From: Clostridiales bacterium
GTDB taxonomy: Bacteria; Bacillota; Clostridia; Oscillospirales; Oscillospiraceae
DNA: 14,790 bases
Direction: 5' to 3'
NCBI GenBank assembly: GCA_003522945.1
Contig: DPHR01000045.1
Span: 7,942 to 22,731 of the forward strand
A program made the translations under genes and the position numbers. The notes under the pieces are model-generated. The model saw only the letters and a list, made by a program, of their open reading frames with translations. It was not told the DNA's origin and searched no databases. Positions within the stretch are counted from its first letter, which is position 1; each line of letters opens with the position of its first letter. Positions 1-6,016 of this stretch are shown here, piece after piece.

Positions 1-426
1 GGAGCACCACTGGTTATAGAGCATCGGCAGCTCACGGTAGGAGTGGAGCACGCGCGACCAGTGGTCGCAGAACATCGTCTCGCTCGTGGGACGGAACGCG
101 AGCGGCTCTTCCAGCTCCTCGCTGCCGCCCTTCGTGACCCATGCCACCTCGGGCGCGAAGCCGTTGACGAGCTCGCCTTCCTTTTTCAGAAGGCTCTCCG
201 GGATCAGAACGGGCATCGCCACATTCTGGTGGCCGGTCTTTTTGAACTCGCCGTCCATGATCTGCTGGATGTTCTCCCAGATCGCGTAGCCGTAGGGACG
301 CAGGATGGTGAAGCCCTTTACCGAGGCATACTCCACCAGCTCGGCCTTGCGGCAGATGTCGGTGTACCACTGAGCAAAATCGGTCTCCATGTTGGTGATC
401 TGCTCGACCATTTTTTCTTTCGCCAT
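1..426 (-). CDS. proS: Prolyl-tRNA synthetase, archaeal/eukaryotic type (5' part only)
   Basis: The first 142 codons are present; the gene runs off the window's left edge, so this is an edge truncation and not a broken gene. The product charges tRNA-Pro with proline in the cytoplasm. It begins MAKEKMVEQITNMETDFAQW, and contains a segment typical of the class II core (VKGFTILRPYGYAIWE, about residues 36-51) and the motif-2-like RPTSETMF at about 112-119. The early ATG followed directly by the catalytic core, with no bacterial-type editing insertion visible so far, fits the short archaeal/eukaryotic-type ProRS found in many Clostridia. The start at 426 is supported by AAGGAG (434-439 on the complementary strand) 7 nt upstream. 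It is divergently transcribed from the HAAS gene. No T-box leader is visible. Confidence 0.93.
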   Translation of the reverse strand, partial: MAKEKMVEQITNMETDFAQWYTDICRKAELVEYASVKGFTILRPYGYAIWENIQQIMDGEFKKTGHQNVAMPVLIPESLLKKEGELVNGFAPEVAWVTKGGSEELEEPLAFRPTSETMFCDHWSRVLHSYRELPMLYNQWCS

Positions 427-445
427 GATATTTCTCCTTTTATAA

Positions 446-468
446 CGGCGGGAGCCCTTCTCCCACCG
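446..468 (-). other. Hairpin in the proS 5' leader
   Basis: Nine base pairs (446-454 with 460-468, one G-U on the mRNA) close a 5-nt loop just upstream of the proS ribosome binding site. It is not followed by a U run, so it is not an obvious terminator. The leader is too short for a full T-box. It may affect mRNA stability or translation initiation; this is inference. Confidence 0.5.
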
Positions 469-484
469 CGGATTTAACTTTATT

Positions 485-513
485 ATATTAGGTGAGAGCG
501 GCGCGCTTGTCAA
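485..513 (-). promoter_or_regulatory. Sigma-A-type promoter of proS
   Basis: Read on the minus strand there is a perfect TTGACA (508-513), a 17-bp spacer and TAATAT (485-490). A perfect TATAAT lies 3 bp further downstream (482-487) and could be the real -10 with a long spacer. It points away from the promoter at 534-561. Confidence 0.7.
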
Positions 514-533
514 GGTTTGTCGTGGGATAAGAC

Positions 534-561
534 TTGACAAGTATTTATTAAATAGTATAAT
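534..561 (+). promoter_or_regulatory. Sigma-A-type promoter of the HAAS membrane operon
   Basis: Perfect TTGACA (534-539) and perfect TATAAT (556-561) are separated by 16 bp. Transcription should begin near 568, which makes the ATG at 568 unsuitable as a start codon because it would be at the very 5' end of the mRNA. The site is back to back with the proS promoter, about 20 bp apart. Confidence 0.85.
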
Positions 562-606
562 CTAACGATGACAAATTGTAACAGTACGAATGGGAGGTGT
601 CCCACG

Positions 607-1893
607 TTGAACCGAAAAAGCTTCATGGCGGAGCTGCGGAGCCTGCTGGCGTTCCTCGATGCTGCCGAGCGCGACCGTGTCCTCAACCGGTATGAGCGCA
701 TGTTTGACGAAGCCGGTCCCGAGGGCGAGACGACGGTCGTCCGCTGCTTCGGCTCGCCGGTACGTCAGGTGCTGCAGATCGAGCGGGAATACCGCGAAGC
801 GGTAGCGAACGGCGAAACGCCGTTTGCCGACGGCGAAGCCGCCGGGCCGGAGGAGACCGAAGCGCCGGAAGAGACCGAGATCATCGAGGAAGAATACACC
901 GGTGCACATATACTCGCCGAAGAGAGCGAGCCGGAAGCGGAAGAGCCGCTGCCGGAAGAGCTTATCGAAGAGCAGCCGGAAGAGCCGCTGCCGGAGCCCG
1001 AGCCGGAAGAAGAAATCGCCGCGGAGCCGGAGCCTGCCGTGCTGCCGGAGATCGATCTTGACGAGCTGGACTTTTCGGATCTCGGCCTGACGTTCACGAA
1101 AAAACCGGCTGCGCCGGTCATGCCTGCCGCGCCGGAGGAAGAGCCGGAAGAGGAAGCGGACGATACGCCGGACGGACCGGCAAAGGACGAAGAGCCGCTG
1201 CCGCTCGAACCGTTGTATCCCGAAGAGCTGCTGCCGGAGGAAGAGGCGGACAAGCCTGCACATCCGGATGCGGAAGAGCCGGCCGGAGAACCGGCGGACG
1301 GCGCAGCGGAGGAGACCGCGGACGAAGCACCGGCGGAGCCGGAGCCCGAGATGCCGGAACCGGAAACGGAGCAGGAAGAGCCGGAAACGCCGGACGGCGC
1401 GGAGGATGTATCCGAGATCCTGCCCGAGGAAGAGAGCTTCCCGGAAGAAACGGAAGAAGCGGCCGAGGCGGAAGAGCCTGCCGAAGAGCCGGAAGCCGAA
1501 GAAGAGTATGAATACGAAGAGATCGAGACCCGCCGCCCCGTGTCGGGCGGACGCGCCTTTGCCGCGGTCGTGGTCACGATCCCGATGCTGGCGGTATGGG
1601 TGCTGATGTTCGGACTTTCGCTTGCTCTCGGCATTGCCGTTCTGGGCATCGGCGCGGCGCTTCTCGCGGCGGGCGTGTATCTGACCGGTTATGTGTTCAA
1701 CGGCGCGATCGTCCGCATGCCGGATCTGCTGCTCACGGCAGGCGCGACGCTGGCCGCGTTTGCGCTGGCGCTGCTGCTCCTCTGGACCGGTATTTCCATC
1801 GCCGTGGCGGGCTGCACTCTCACAGTGCGCCTCACGCGCAGCATTTACCGCGCGATCCTGTATCCGAAGAAGGGGGAAGACGCCGATGAGTAA
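607..1893 (+). CDS. HAAS-domain (DUF1700-like) membrane protein with long acidic Glu/Pro linker
   Basis: I start it at TTG 607 (428 residues) because GGGAGG at 592-597 lies 9 nt upstream; the in-frame ATG at 568 coincides with the predicted transcription start. Residues 1-65 (MNRKSFMAELRSLLAFLD..., FGSPVRQV) match the small helical HAAS/DUF1700 fold, which in known proteins is cytoplasmic and linked to signalling or PadR-type regulators. Residues about 65-305 are a low-complexity acidic stretch built from PEE, EPE and EEPE units. Three or four hydrophobic helices follow from about 317 to 405, then a short basic-acidic tail (LYPKKGEDADE). The gene overlaps the next ORF by 8 nt, implying translational coupling. 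No PadR regulator is next to it. The HAAS call is by pattern and the function is unknown. Confidence 0.8.
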   Translation: MNRKSFMAELRSLLAFLDAAERDRVLNRYERMFDEAGPEGETTVVRCFGSPVRQVLQIEREYREAVANGETPFADGEAAGPEETEAPEETEIIEEEYTGAHILAEESEPEAEEPLPEELIEEQPEEPLPEPEPEEEIAAEPEPAVLPEIDLDELDFSDLGLTFTKKPAAPVMPAAPEEEPEEEADDTPDGPAKDEEPLPLEPLYPEELLPEEEADKPAHPDAEEPAGEPADGAAEETADEAPAEPEPEMPEPETEQEEPETPDGAEDVSEILPEEESFPEETEEAAEAEEPAEEPEAEEEYEYEEIETRRPVSGGRAFAAVVVTIPMLAVWVLMFGLSLALGIAVLGIGAALLAAGVYLTGYVFNGAIVRMPDLLLTAGATLAAFALALLLLWTGISIAVAGCTLTVRLTRSIYRAILYPKKGEDADE

Positions 1894-2092
1894 GGTATGG
1901 AGATGGGTAGGCATCGCTTTTTCCGTGCTGATGATCTTCGGCATTGCGCTGCTCGCCGTGGCGTATGCGACAGGCGGCAGCTTCGAGCGCCTGATCCAGA
2001 CGACCGACATTGCCGATATGACCAAGTTCGTCAGCCGCGACCAGCTTCTGGTCTATGTGACCGCCGTGTTCCGCTTTTTCGGCGCGGCGTAA
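1886..2092 (+). CDS. Small membrane protein, 68 aa, unknown function
   Basis: The ATG at 1886 overlaps the end of the HAAS gene (ATGAGTAA), with a purine-rich AGGGGGAAG site at 1871-1879. One clear hydrophobic segment spans residues about 8-28 (GIAFSVLMIFGIALLAVAYA), followed by a polar stretch (SFERLIQTTDIADMTKF) and a second weaker hydrophobic stretch near the C-terminus (LLVYVTAVFRFFGAA). I do not recognise a family. The overlap and shared terminator make it a partner of the HAAS protein, perhaps in one membrane complex; that is inference. Confidence 0.72.
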   Translation: MSKVWRWVGIAFSVLMIFGIALLAVAYATGGSFERLIQTTDIADMTKFVSRDQLLVYVTAVFRFFGAA

Positions 2093-2129
2093 AAGCACGT
2101 TGGGAAACTGCAAAGATTTTATAGGTAAT

Positions 2130-2168
2130 AGCATCCGGACAGTGTAAAGCCGTCCGGATGCTTTTTTT
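2130..2168 (+). terminator. Intrinsic terminator of the HAAS operon
   Basis: A perfect 11-bp stem (2130-2140 with 2152-2162) carries an 11-nt loop and runs directly into seven T residues (2162-2168). Confidence 0.93.
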
Positions 2169-2249
2169 CGGGGAAAACAGAAAATTTACGGAGATTTTAC
2201 AGGAATTTAACATGTTTTTCTTCTGTTTGGATTTTTTGTAAAATTTTCC

Positions 2250-2278
2250 TTGCAAATAACGGAACATTCTGGTAACAT
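2250..2278 (+). promoter_or_regulatory. Possible promoter of tctC
   Basis: TTGCAA (2250-2255), a 17-bp spacer and TAACAT (2273-2278) each match consensus at 4 of 6 positions, in an AT-rich stretch (2169-2280) unlike the coding DNA. A weak promoter would suit a regulated transporter. I see no convincing operator. Confidence 0.4.
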
Positions 2279-2341
2279 TGCAGCATCTCTTGGGAGGAAC
2301 GAAGAGACCGAATCCATCAAAAGAAAGAAAGGAAAGAAAAA

Positions 2342-3358
2342 ATGAAAAAAGCATTTGCCCTGTTCCTTGCCCTCTGTATGATGTTCGCGCTGTGTGCCTG
2401 CGGCCAGACCGAGGCTCCCGCGCAGCCCGAGACTCCCGCAGAACCCCAGACCGAAACTCCCGCCGAAGCTCCGGCGGAAACCACCGGCTGGGCCCCCAAC
2501 GGCCCCGTGACCATGATCGTTGCCTACAAAGCCGGCAACGGTACCGACGTCACCGCGCGCATCCTTGCGCAGTACGCCGAAAAGTACGTCGGCCAGACCA
2601 TCGTCATCGAGAACGTTGACGGCGGCTCCGGCTCCATCGGCTGGTCTCAGATCGCCGCGGCCGCGCCCGACGGCATGACCATCGGCTTCATGAACCTCCC
2701 GAACTTCAACTCATCCATCGTAAAGGGACTCGGCACCTACACCACCGCGGACTTCGCCGCCATCTGCAACCATGTGACCGAGACCTCTCTCGTCCTCGTG
2801 CGCGCGGACGACGAGCGCTTCAACGACATTGATGATCTCGTCGCTTACGCCAAGGAGAACAAAACCGTCGCCTCCACCAACGGCGCGCAGGCCTCCAACC
2901 ACATCGGTGCGCAGGCGTTTGCCAACTCCGCCGGCTTCAAGTACATCGACCTGCCGCAGGGCAACACCGCGGACGAGCTTACCAGCCTTCTCGGCAAAGA
3001 GGCCGACTGGTGCGTTGCGAAGGCTGCCGATATCGCCGGCCGCACCGACGTGAAGCCGCTTGCCGTGTTCTCCACCGAGCGTATTTTCGAGTTCCCCGAC
3101 GTCCCGACTCTCGGCGAGAAAGGCTACTATGACCAGTGGCTCGGCTCCTCCCGCTGCGTCGTCGCTCCCGCCGGCGTGAGCCCGGAAGTCATCGCGTTCT
3201 ACGAGGCCGTTTTCAAGGCGACCATGGAAGATCCCGATTATCTCGCGGCTGCCGCCTCCTTCGCCACCGACTATAAGGACGCCGCCGCCACCGCCGCTCT
3301 CATCGAGCAGCAGCAGACGTTCACCGAAGGTCTTGCTACCGGTTTCTGGAACGAATAA
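2342..3358 (+). CDS. tctC: Tripartite tricarboxylate transporter substrate-binding lipoprotein (TctC/Bug family)
   Basis: This 338-residue protein is the extracellular receptor of a TTT carboxylate importer. A signal peptide (MKKAFALFLALCMMFALCAC) ends at a lipobox with lipidated Cys20. A Pro/Glu/Thr-rich tether (about 22-48) follows, then the Bug-fold domain, whose start VTMIVAYKAGNGTDVTARIL (57-76) matches the family's ligand-binding loop; a second typical loop is ASTNGAQASNHIGAQAF (about 178-194). AAGGAA at 2329-2334 lies 7 nt before the ATG. It precedes tctB and tctA in the same direction, with a hairpin between. The Bug family binds varied carboxylates, so the ligand cannot be named from sequence. 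Confidence 0.93.
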   Translation: MKKAFALFLALCMMFALCACGQTEAPAQPETPAEPQTETPAEAPAETTGWAPNGPVTMIVAYKAGNGTDVTARILAQYAEKYVGQTIVIENVDGGSGSIGWSQIAAAAPDGMTIGFMNLPNFNSSIVKGLGTYTTADFAAICNHVTETSLVLVRADDERFNDIDDLVAYAKENKTVASTNGAQASNHIGAQAFANSAGFKYIDLPQGNTADELTSLLGKEADWCVAKAADIAGRTDVKPLAVFSTERIFEFPDVPTLGEKGYYDQWLGSSRCVVAPAGVSPEVIAFYEAVFKATMEDPDYLAAAASFATDYKDAAATAALIEQQQTFTEGLATGFWNE

Positions 3359-3374
3359 TCCTCGCTGATACCAA

Positions 3375-3405
3375 AAGCCCGGAGGTATCCCCCTCCGGGC
3401 TTCTT
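3375..3405 (+). terminator. Hairpin between tctC and tctB (partial terminator or mRNA stabiliser)
   Basis: An 11-bp stem (3375-3385 with 3392-3402) with a 6-nt loop lies 16 nt after the tctC stop. Its tail (CTTAAAAAATT) has only a poor U tract, so read-through into tctB is likely. This suits a transporter that needs more binding protein than permease. Confidence 0.7.
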
Positions 3406-3460
3406 AAAAAATTATCGTAAAACATCCCCGCAGAAATTTCTCACGGGAGGACTCCTGCTT

Positions 3461-3910
3461 ATGAAAATGCAAAAAACCGATATAGGAGTCGTGGTATTCA
3501 TGTATGCGGTGTGCGGCTTCTTCTATGCTTACAGCTCGAAGCTTTCCGACTCGAGCCGTACATACCCGAAGTTCACCATAGCTCTGCTGTTTTTCCTCAC
3601 GAGCTTCTATCTCGTCCAGATGATATTGAATGCCCGCCGCTTCGGCGTAGAGAGCGGCGTTGACACCGTTTTCGCCGGCTTCAAGCCGGTGCAGTTCATC
3701 GTATCGGTCGCGCTGATCCTCGTGTACTTCGTCCTTATGAAGTACGTCGGCTTCTTCGTTTCGACAACGCTGTTCATGCTCGCGTGCCTTCTCTTCCTGC
3801 GCGTGCCCATTCTGGCCACGGTCATTTCGATCGTATCGATCGATCTTCTCATTTATCTTGCGTTCGTTCTCTTCCTTGGCGTGCGGCTTCCCGCAGGCAT
3901 TCTGTTTTAA
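3461..3910 (+). CDS. tctB: TTT transporter small membrane subunit TctB
   Basis: This 149-residue protein has four predicted membrane helices, at about 9-26, 38-56, 74-94 and 97-145 (the last stretch being two closely packed helices). Size and topology are those of the small subunit of tripartite tricarboxylate transporters, which assembles with TctA in the cytoplasmic membrane. GGGAGG (3445-3450) lies 10 nt before the ATG; a second in-frame ATG at 3467 is possible. The sequence is poorly conserved, as is usual for TctB, so the position between tctC and tctA carries much of the evidence. Confidence 0.9.
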   Translation: MKMQKTDIGVVVFMYAVCGFFYAYSSKLSDSSRTYPKFTIALLFFLTSFYLVQMILNARRFGVESGVDTVFAGFKPVQFIVSVALILVYFVLMKYVGFFVSTTLFMLACLLFLRVPILATVISIVSIDLLIYLAFVLFLGVRLPAGILF

Positions 3911-3926
3911 GGAGGAAATGTGATCT

Positions 3927-5456
3927 ATGCTTGAAACATTGGCTCTTATGGGTCAGGGCTTTGTTAAGGCCCTCACTCTCATCAACCTCCTTGCCATGGT
4001 GGGCGGCGTCACGCTCGGCATCATCATCGGCTGTCTGCCCGGCCTCTCGGCGGCGATGGGCGTTGCGCTCATGCTGCCGCTGACGTTTACCATGCCGGCG
4101 GACACGGGACTCATCGTCCTCGGCGCCATTTACTGCGGCGCCATCTTCGGCGGCTCCATCTCCGCCATCCTCATCCACACGCCCGGCACCCCGGCGTCTG
4201 CGGCAACGGCGATAGAGGGGTACCAGATGACGCTGAAGGGTCAGGCGGGCAAGGCGCTCGCCACGGCCTGCTGGAGCTCCTTCTGGGGCGGCCTGCTCAG
4301 TTGCATCTCCCTGTACTTCTTCGCCCCGCTGCTTGCCCAGCTCGCGCTGAAATTCATGTCGGCGGAAAAGTTCTGGCTCGGTATCTTCGGCCTTACGATC
4401 ATCGCCGGCGTTTCGAGTAAATCCATCGTCAAGGGCCTCATGTCCGGCGCGCTCGGCCTGCTCCTTTCCACGATCGGCCTTGACCCCATCGACGGCACCA
4501 AGCGCTTCATGTTCGGCCATGCGTTCCTCGCCGAGGGCATCAACACGACGTGCGCGCTCATCGGTCTCTTCTCCATGTCGCAGGTGCTCATCCTTGCCGA
4601 GAAAAAGATCAAGGAGCGCCAGAAGGCCTCCAAGTTCTCCGACAAGATCGCCCTTACCAAAGCCGAGAAGAAGATGCTCGCGCCGACGGTCATCCGTTCC
4701 TGGATCATCGGCAACATCATCGGCATTCTCCCGGGCGCGGGCGCTTCCATCGCCTGCTTCATGGGCTACAATAACGCCAAGCAGTTCTCCAAGCACAAGG
4801 AGGACTTCGGCCACGGCGCCATCGAGGGCGTGTGCGGCTCGGAAGCGGCCAACAACGCCGTTACCGGCGGCTCGCTGATCCCGATGCTGACGCTTGGCAT
4901 CCCCGGCGAATCCGTCACGGCGGTTCTGATGGGCGGTCTTATCATTCAGGGTCTCACCCCGGGCCCCGAGCTCTTCACCAAGCACGCGGCGATGACCTAC
5001 ACGTTCTTCGCGGGCTTTGTTCTCGTGCAGTTCTTCATGCTGTTCATCGGCATGCTCGGCTGCCGCGGCTTTGCGCAGATCTCCCGCCTGTCCGACGCCA
5101 TTCTGATCCCCTGCGTCACGGTGCTCTGCTTCATCGGCTCCTACGCCATCCACCGCAACATGAGCGACGTGGTCGTCATGATGATCTTCGCCGGACTCGG
5201 CTATCTGATGCGGAAATTCGATCTGAATACCGCAGCGGTCGTTCTGGCACTGATTCTCGGCCCGATCAGTGAAAAGGGCCTGCGCGGTGCGCTGCGCGTC
5301 AGCGGCGGCGATATCGGTGTTCTGTTCGCCTCTCCGGTGTGCTGGGTGCTCATCGCCCTGAGCATTGTCGGCATCTTCTCTCCGTTCCTTATGGCAAAAT
5401 TCGAGAAGAAGGTCACCGGCACGGACGAGGTCGTCCTCGAGACCGACGAAGAATAA
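3927..5456 (+). CDS. tctA: TTT transporter large permease subunit TctA
   Basis: This 509-residue, mostly hydrophobic protein is the translocating subunit of the carboxylate importer and has the family's usual length (about 500). The two hallmark regions are visible. The first holds GCLPGLSAAMG (35-45), GAIFGGSISAIL (71-82) and HTPGTPASAATAIEGY (84-99). The second holds GILPGAGASIACFMGY (about 266-281), GVCGSEAANNAVTGGSLIPM and LGIPGESVTAVLMGGL. These glycine/proline-rich loops are the conserved core of TctA. AAGGAGG (3909-3915) overlaps the end of tctB. An ATGTGA at 3918-3923 sits only 2 nt from that site, so ATG 3927 is taken as the start. Which solute is carried is not visible. Confidence 0.96.
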   Translation: MLETLALMGQGFVKALTLINLLAMVGGVTLGIIIGCLPGLSAAMGVALMLPLTFTMPADTGLIVLGAIYCGAIFGGSISAILIHTPGTPASAATAIEGYQMTLKGQAGKALATACWSSFWGGLLSCISLYFFAPLLAQLALKFMSAEKFWLGIFGLTIIAGVSSKSIVKGLMSGALGLLLSTIGLDPIDGTKRFMFGHAFLAEGINTTCALIGLFSMSQVLILAEKKIKERQKASKFSDKIALTKAEKKMLAPTVIRSWIIGNIIGILPGAGASIACFMGYNNAKQFSKHKEDFGHGAIEGVCGSEAANNAVTGGSLIPMLTLGIPGESVTAVLMGGLIIQGLTPGPELFTKHAAMTYTFFAGFVLVQFFMLFIGMLGCRGFAQISRLSDAILIPCVTVLCFIGSYAIHRNMSDVVVMMIFAGLGYLMRKFDLNTAAVVLALILGPISEKGLRGALRVSGGDIGVLFASPVCWVLIALSIVGIFSPFLMAKFEKKVTGTDEVVLETDEE

Positions 5457-5461
5457 AAATC

Positions 5462-5497
5462 AAAAACTGCGGATGCTCAAAAGCATCCGCAGTTTTT
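5462..5497. terminator. Bidirectional terminator between tctA and bofA
   Basis: A perfect 16-bp stem (5462-5477 with 5482-5497) carries a 4-nt loop, with A-rich and T-rich ends, so it gives a U tail on both strands. It lies between the convergent tctA and bofA stop codons and can serve both. Confidence 0.93.
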
Positions 5498-5515
5498 GCC
5501 TGTTCATATTAAATA

Positions 5516-5779
5516 TCAAAGAACATACTTGAAAAGCAGCAATATCACGACGCCCGGCACACCGAGCACGCCGGAGACGATCGCGTTGAGCCAGCTCATC
5601 TCCAGCGATATCCCGAGATACGAGCCGAAGAAGTTCACAAGGAACAGCATCACAAACCCTCCGACGGCGTGCAGCAGCAGCTTGAACGCCAGCTTGATGG
5701 GGGTTTTGAGCAGCTTGATGAAAAAGCCGAGAAAAATGACGGCAACGACAATGACAACGATCGTGGAAGCGGTAGACAT
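5516..5779 (-). CDS. bofA: BofA-family protein (pro-sigma-K processing inhibitor)
   Basis: This 87-residue protein is the same length as Bacillus subtilis BofA and shares its C-terminal pattern; here it reads MSWLNAIVSGVLGVPGVVIL (61-80), in the family a helix followed by a SGxLGxPG turn. Two hydrophobic segments (about 5-24 and 34-55) fit a small forespore-facing membrane protein. In B. subtilis BofA holds the SpoIVFB protease inactive until the forespore signals, delaying sigma-K maturation. Start ATG at 5779 is chosen because AAGGAG (5788-5793) is 8 nt upstream; the reading frame extends to 5875 but that part lacks a binding site and looks non-coding. It is not next to recR here, its neighbour in Bacillus. 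Confidence 0.88.
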   Translation of the reverse strand: MSTASTIVVIVVAVIFLGFFIKLLKTPIKLAFKLLLHAVGGFVMLFLVNFFGSYLGISLEMSWLNAIVSGVLGVPGVVILLLFKYVL

Positions 5780-5819
5780 GAACGATTCTCCTTTTCTGTT
5801 CTGGCGAAAAATGGATGGA

Positions 5820-5850
5820 ATGACAAAACCGGCGCGGCATATACTATGCT
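5820..5850 (+). promoter_or_regulatory. Possible weak plus-strand promoter or palindromic operator
   Basis: ATGACA (5820-5825) is followed by TATACT (5840-5845, 14-bp spacer) or TATGCT (5845-5850, 19-bp spacer); neither spacing is ideal. The 13-mer at 5837-5849 is an inverted repeat, GCATA-TAC-TATGC, that a dimeric regulator could bind. On the minus strand the same site reads CATAGTAT, loosely like the -10 of a sporulation sigma-E promoter for bofA, but I see no good -35. Confidence 0.3.
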
Positions 5851-5948
5851 CGGCGGCGGTCAACAGCCGCCGCAAGCCGAAGAGACGGGAAAGAGAAAAC
5901 TCTCTCGACGGGCGGAGTCTGATTCGTTAGACTCCGCTTGATTTTTTT
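5851..5948 (+). ncRNA. Candidate small RNA or attenuated leader, function unknown
   Basis: This stretch between bofA and the parE-like gene holds a 7-bp GC-rich hairpin (5851-5857 with 5866-5872), a small 4-bp hairpin (5892-5895 with 5900-5903) framed by two copies of GACGGG (5884-5889 and 5907-5912), and a terminator (5912-5948). The order hairpins then U-tailed terminator on the plus strand, with no plus-strand gene, suggests a short transcript or a leader with an attenuator. I recognise no known RNA family. Confidence 0.35.
5912..5948 (+). terminator. Intrinsic terminator, plus strand, no gene in front of it
   Basis: A 9-bp stem (5912-5920 with 5929-5937) with an 8-nt loop is followed by TTGA and seven T residues (5942-5948). 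It has no T run on the minus strand, so it works only rightward. tctA already has its own terminator, so this one must serve a transcript starting after 5497. Confidence 0.72.
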
Positions 5949-5966
5949 ATCGAGGTATACTATACT
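5938..5966 (+). promoter_or_regulatory. Promoter of the topoisomerase operon
   Basis: TTGATT (5938-5943), a 17-bp spacer and TATACT (5961-5966) give a good sigma-A promoter; TATACT is repeated immediately (5966-5971). The -35 overlaps the end of the preceding terminator and its T run. Transcription should begin near 5973, leaving a leader of about 45 nt. Confidence 0.7.
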
Positions 5967-6016
5967 ATATAGCGCTTTTTTACGGAAATTAAAACCACTA
6001 TATATGGAGAAACCAG

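Noticed and set aside
568..606. Upstream ATG start for the HAAS protein
   Set aside because: It coincides with the predicted transcription start, 7 bp after the -10 box, and has no ribosome binding site; TTG 607 has one.
562..2025. 487-codon open frame on the minus strand opposite the HAAS gene
   Set aside because: It is a mirror of GC-rich Glu/Pro codons; its product is an Arg/Phe-rich run with no domain, while the plus frame has a promoter, ribosome binding site and membrane helices.
3918..3923. Start-stop ATGTGA as a regulatory mini-ORF before tctA
   Set aside because: It is only 2 nt from the ribosome binding site, too close for efficient initiation, and probably chance.
3849..5153. 434-codon minus-strand frame opposite tctA
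   Set aside because: The plus frame encodes a clear TctA; the reverse product is low-complexity and charged with no initiation signal.
5780..5875. N-terminal extension of bofA to ATG 5875
   Set aside because: The extra residues do not resemble BofA, have no ribosome binding site, and fall in DNA with hairpins; the 87-residue form matches the known length.
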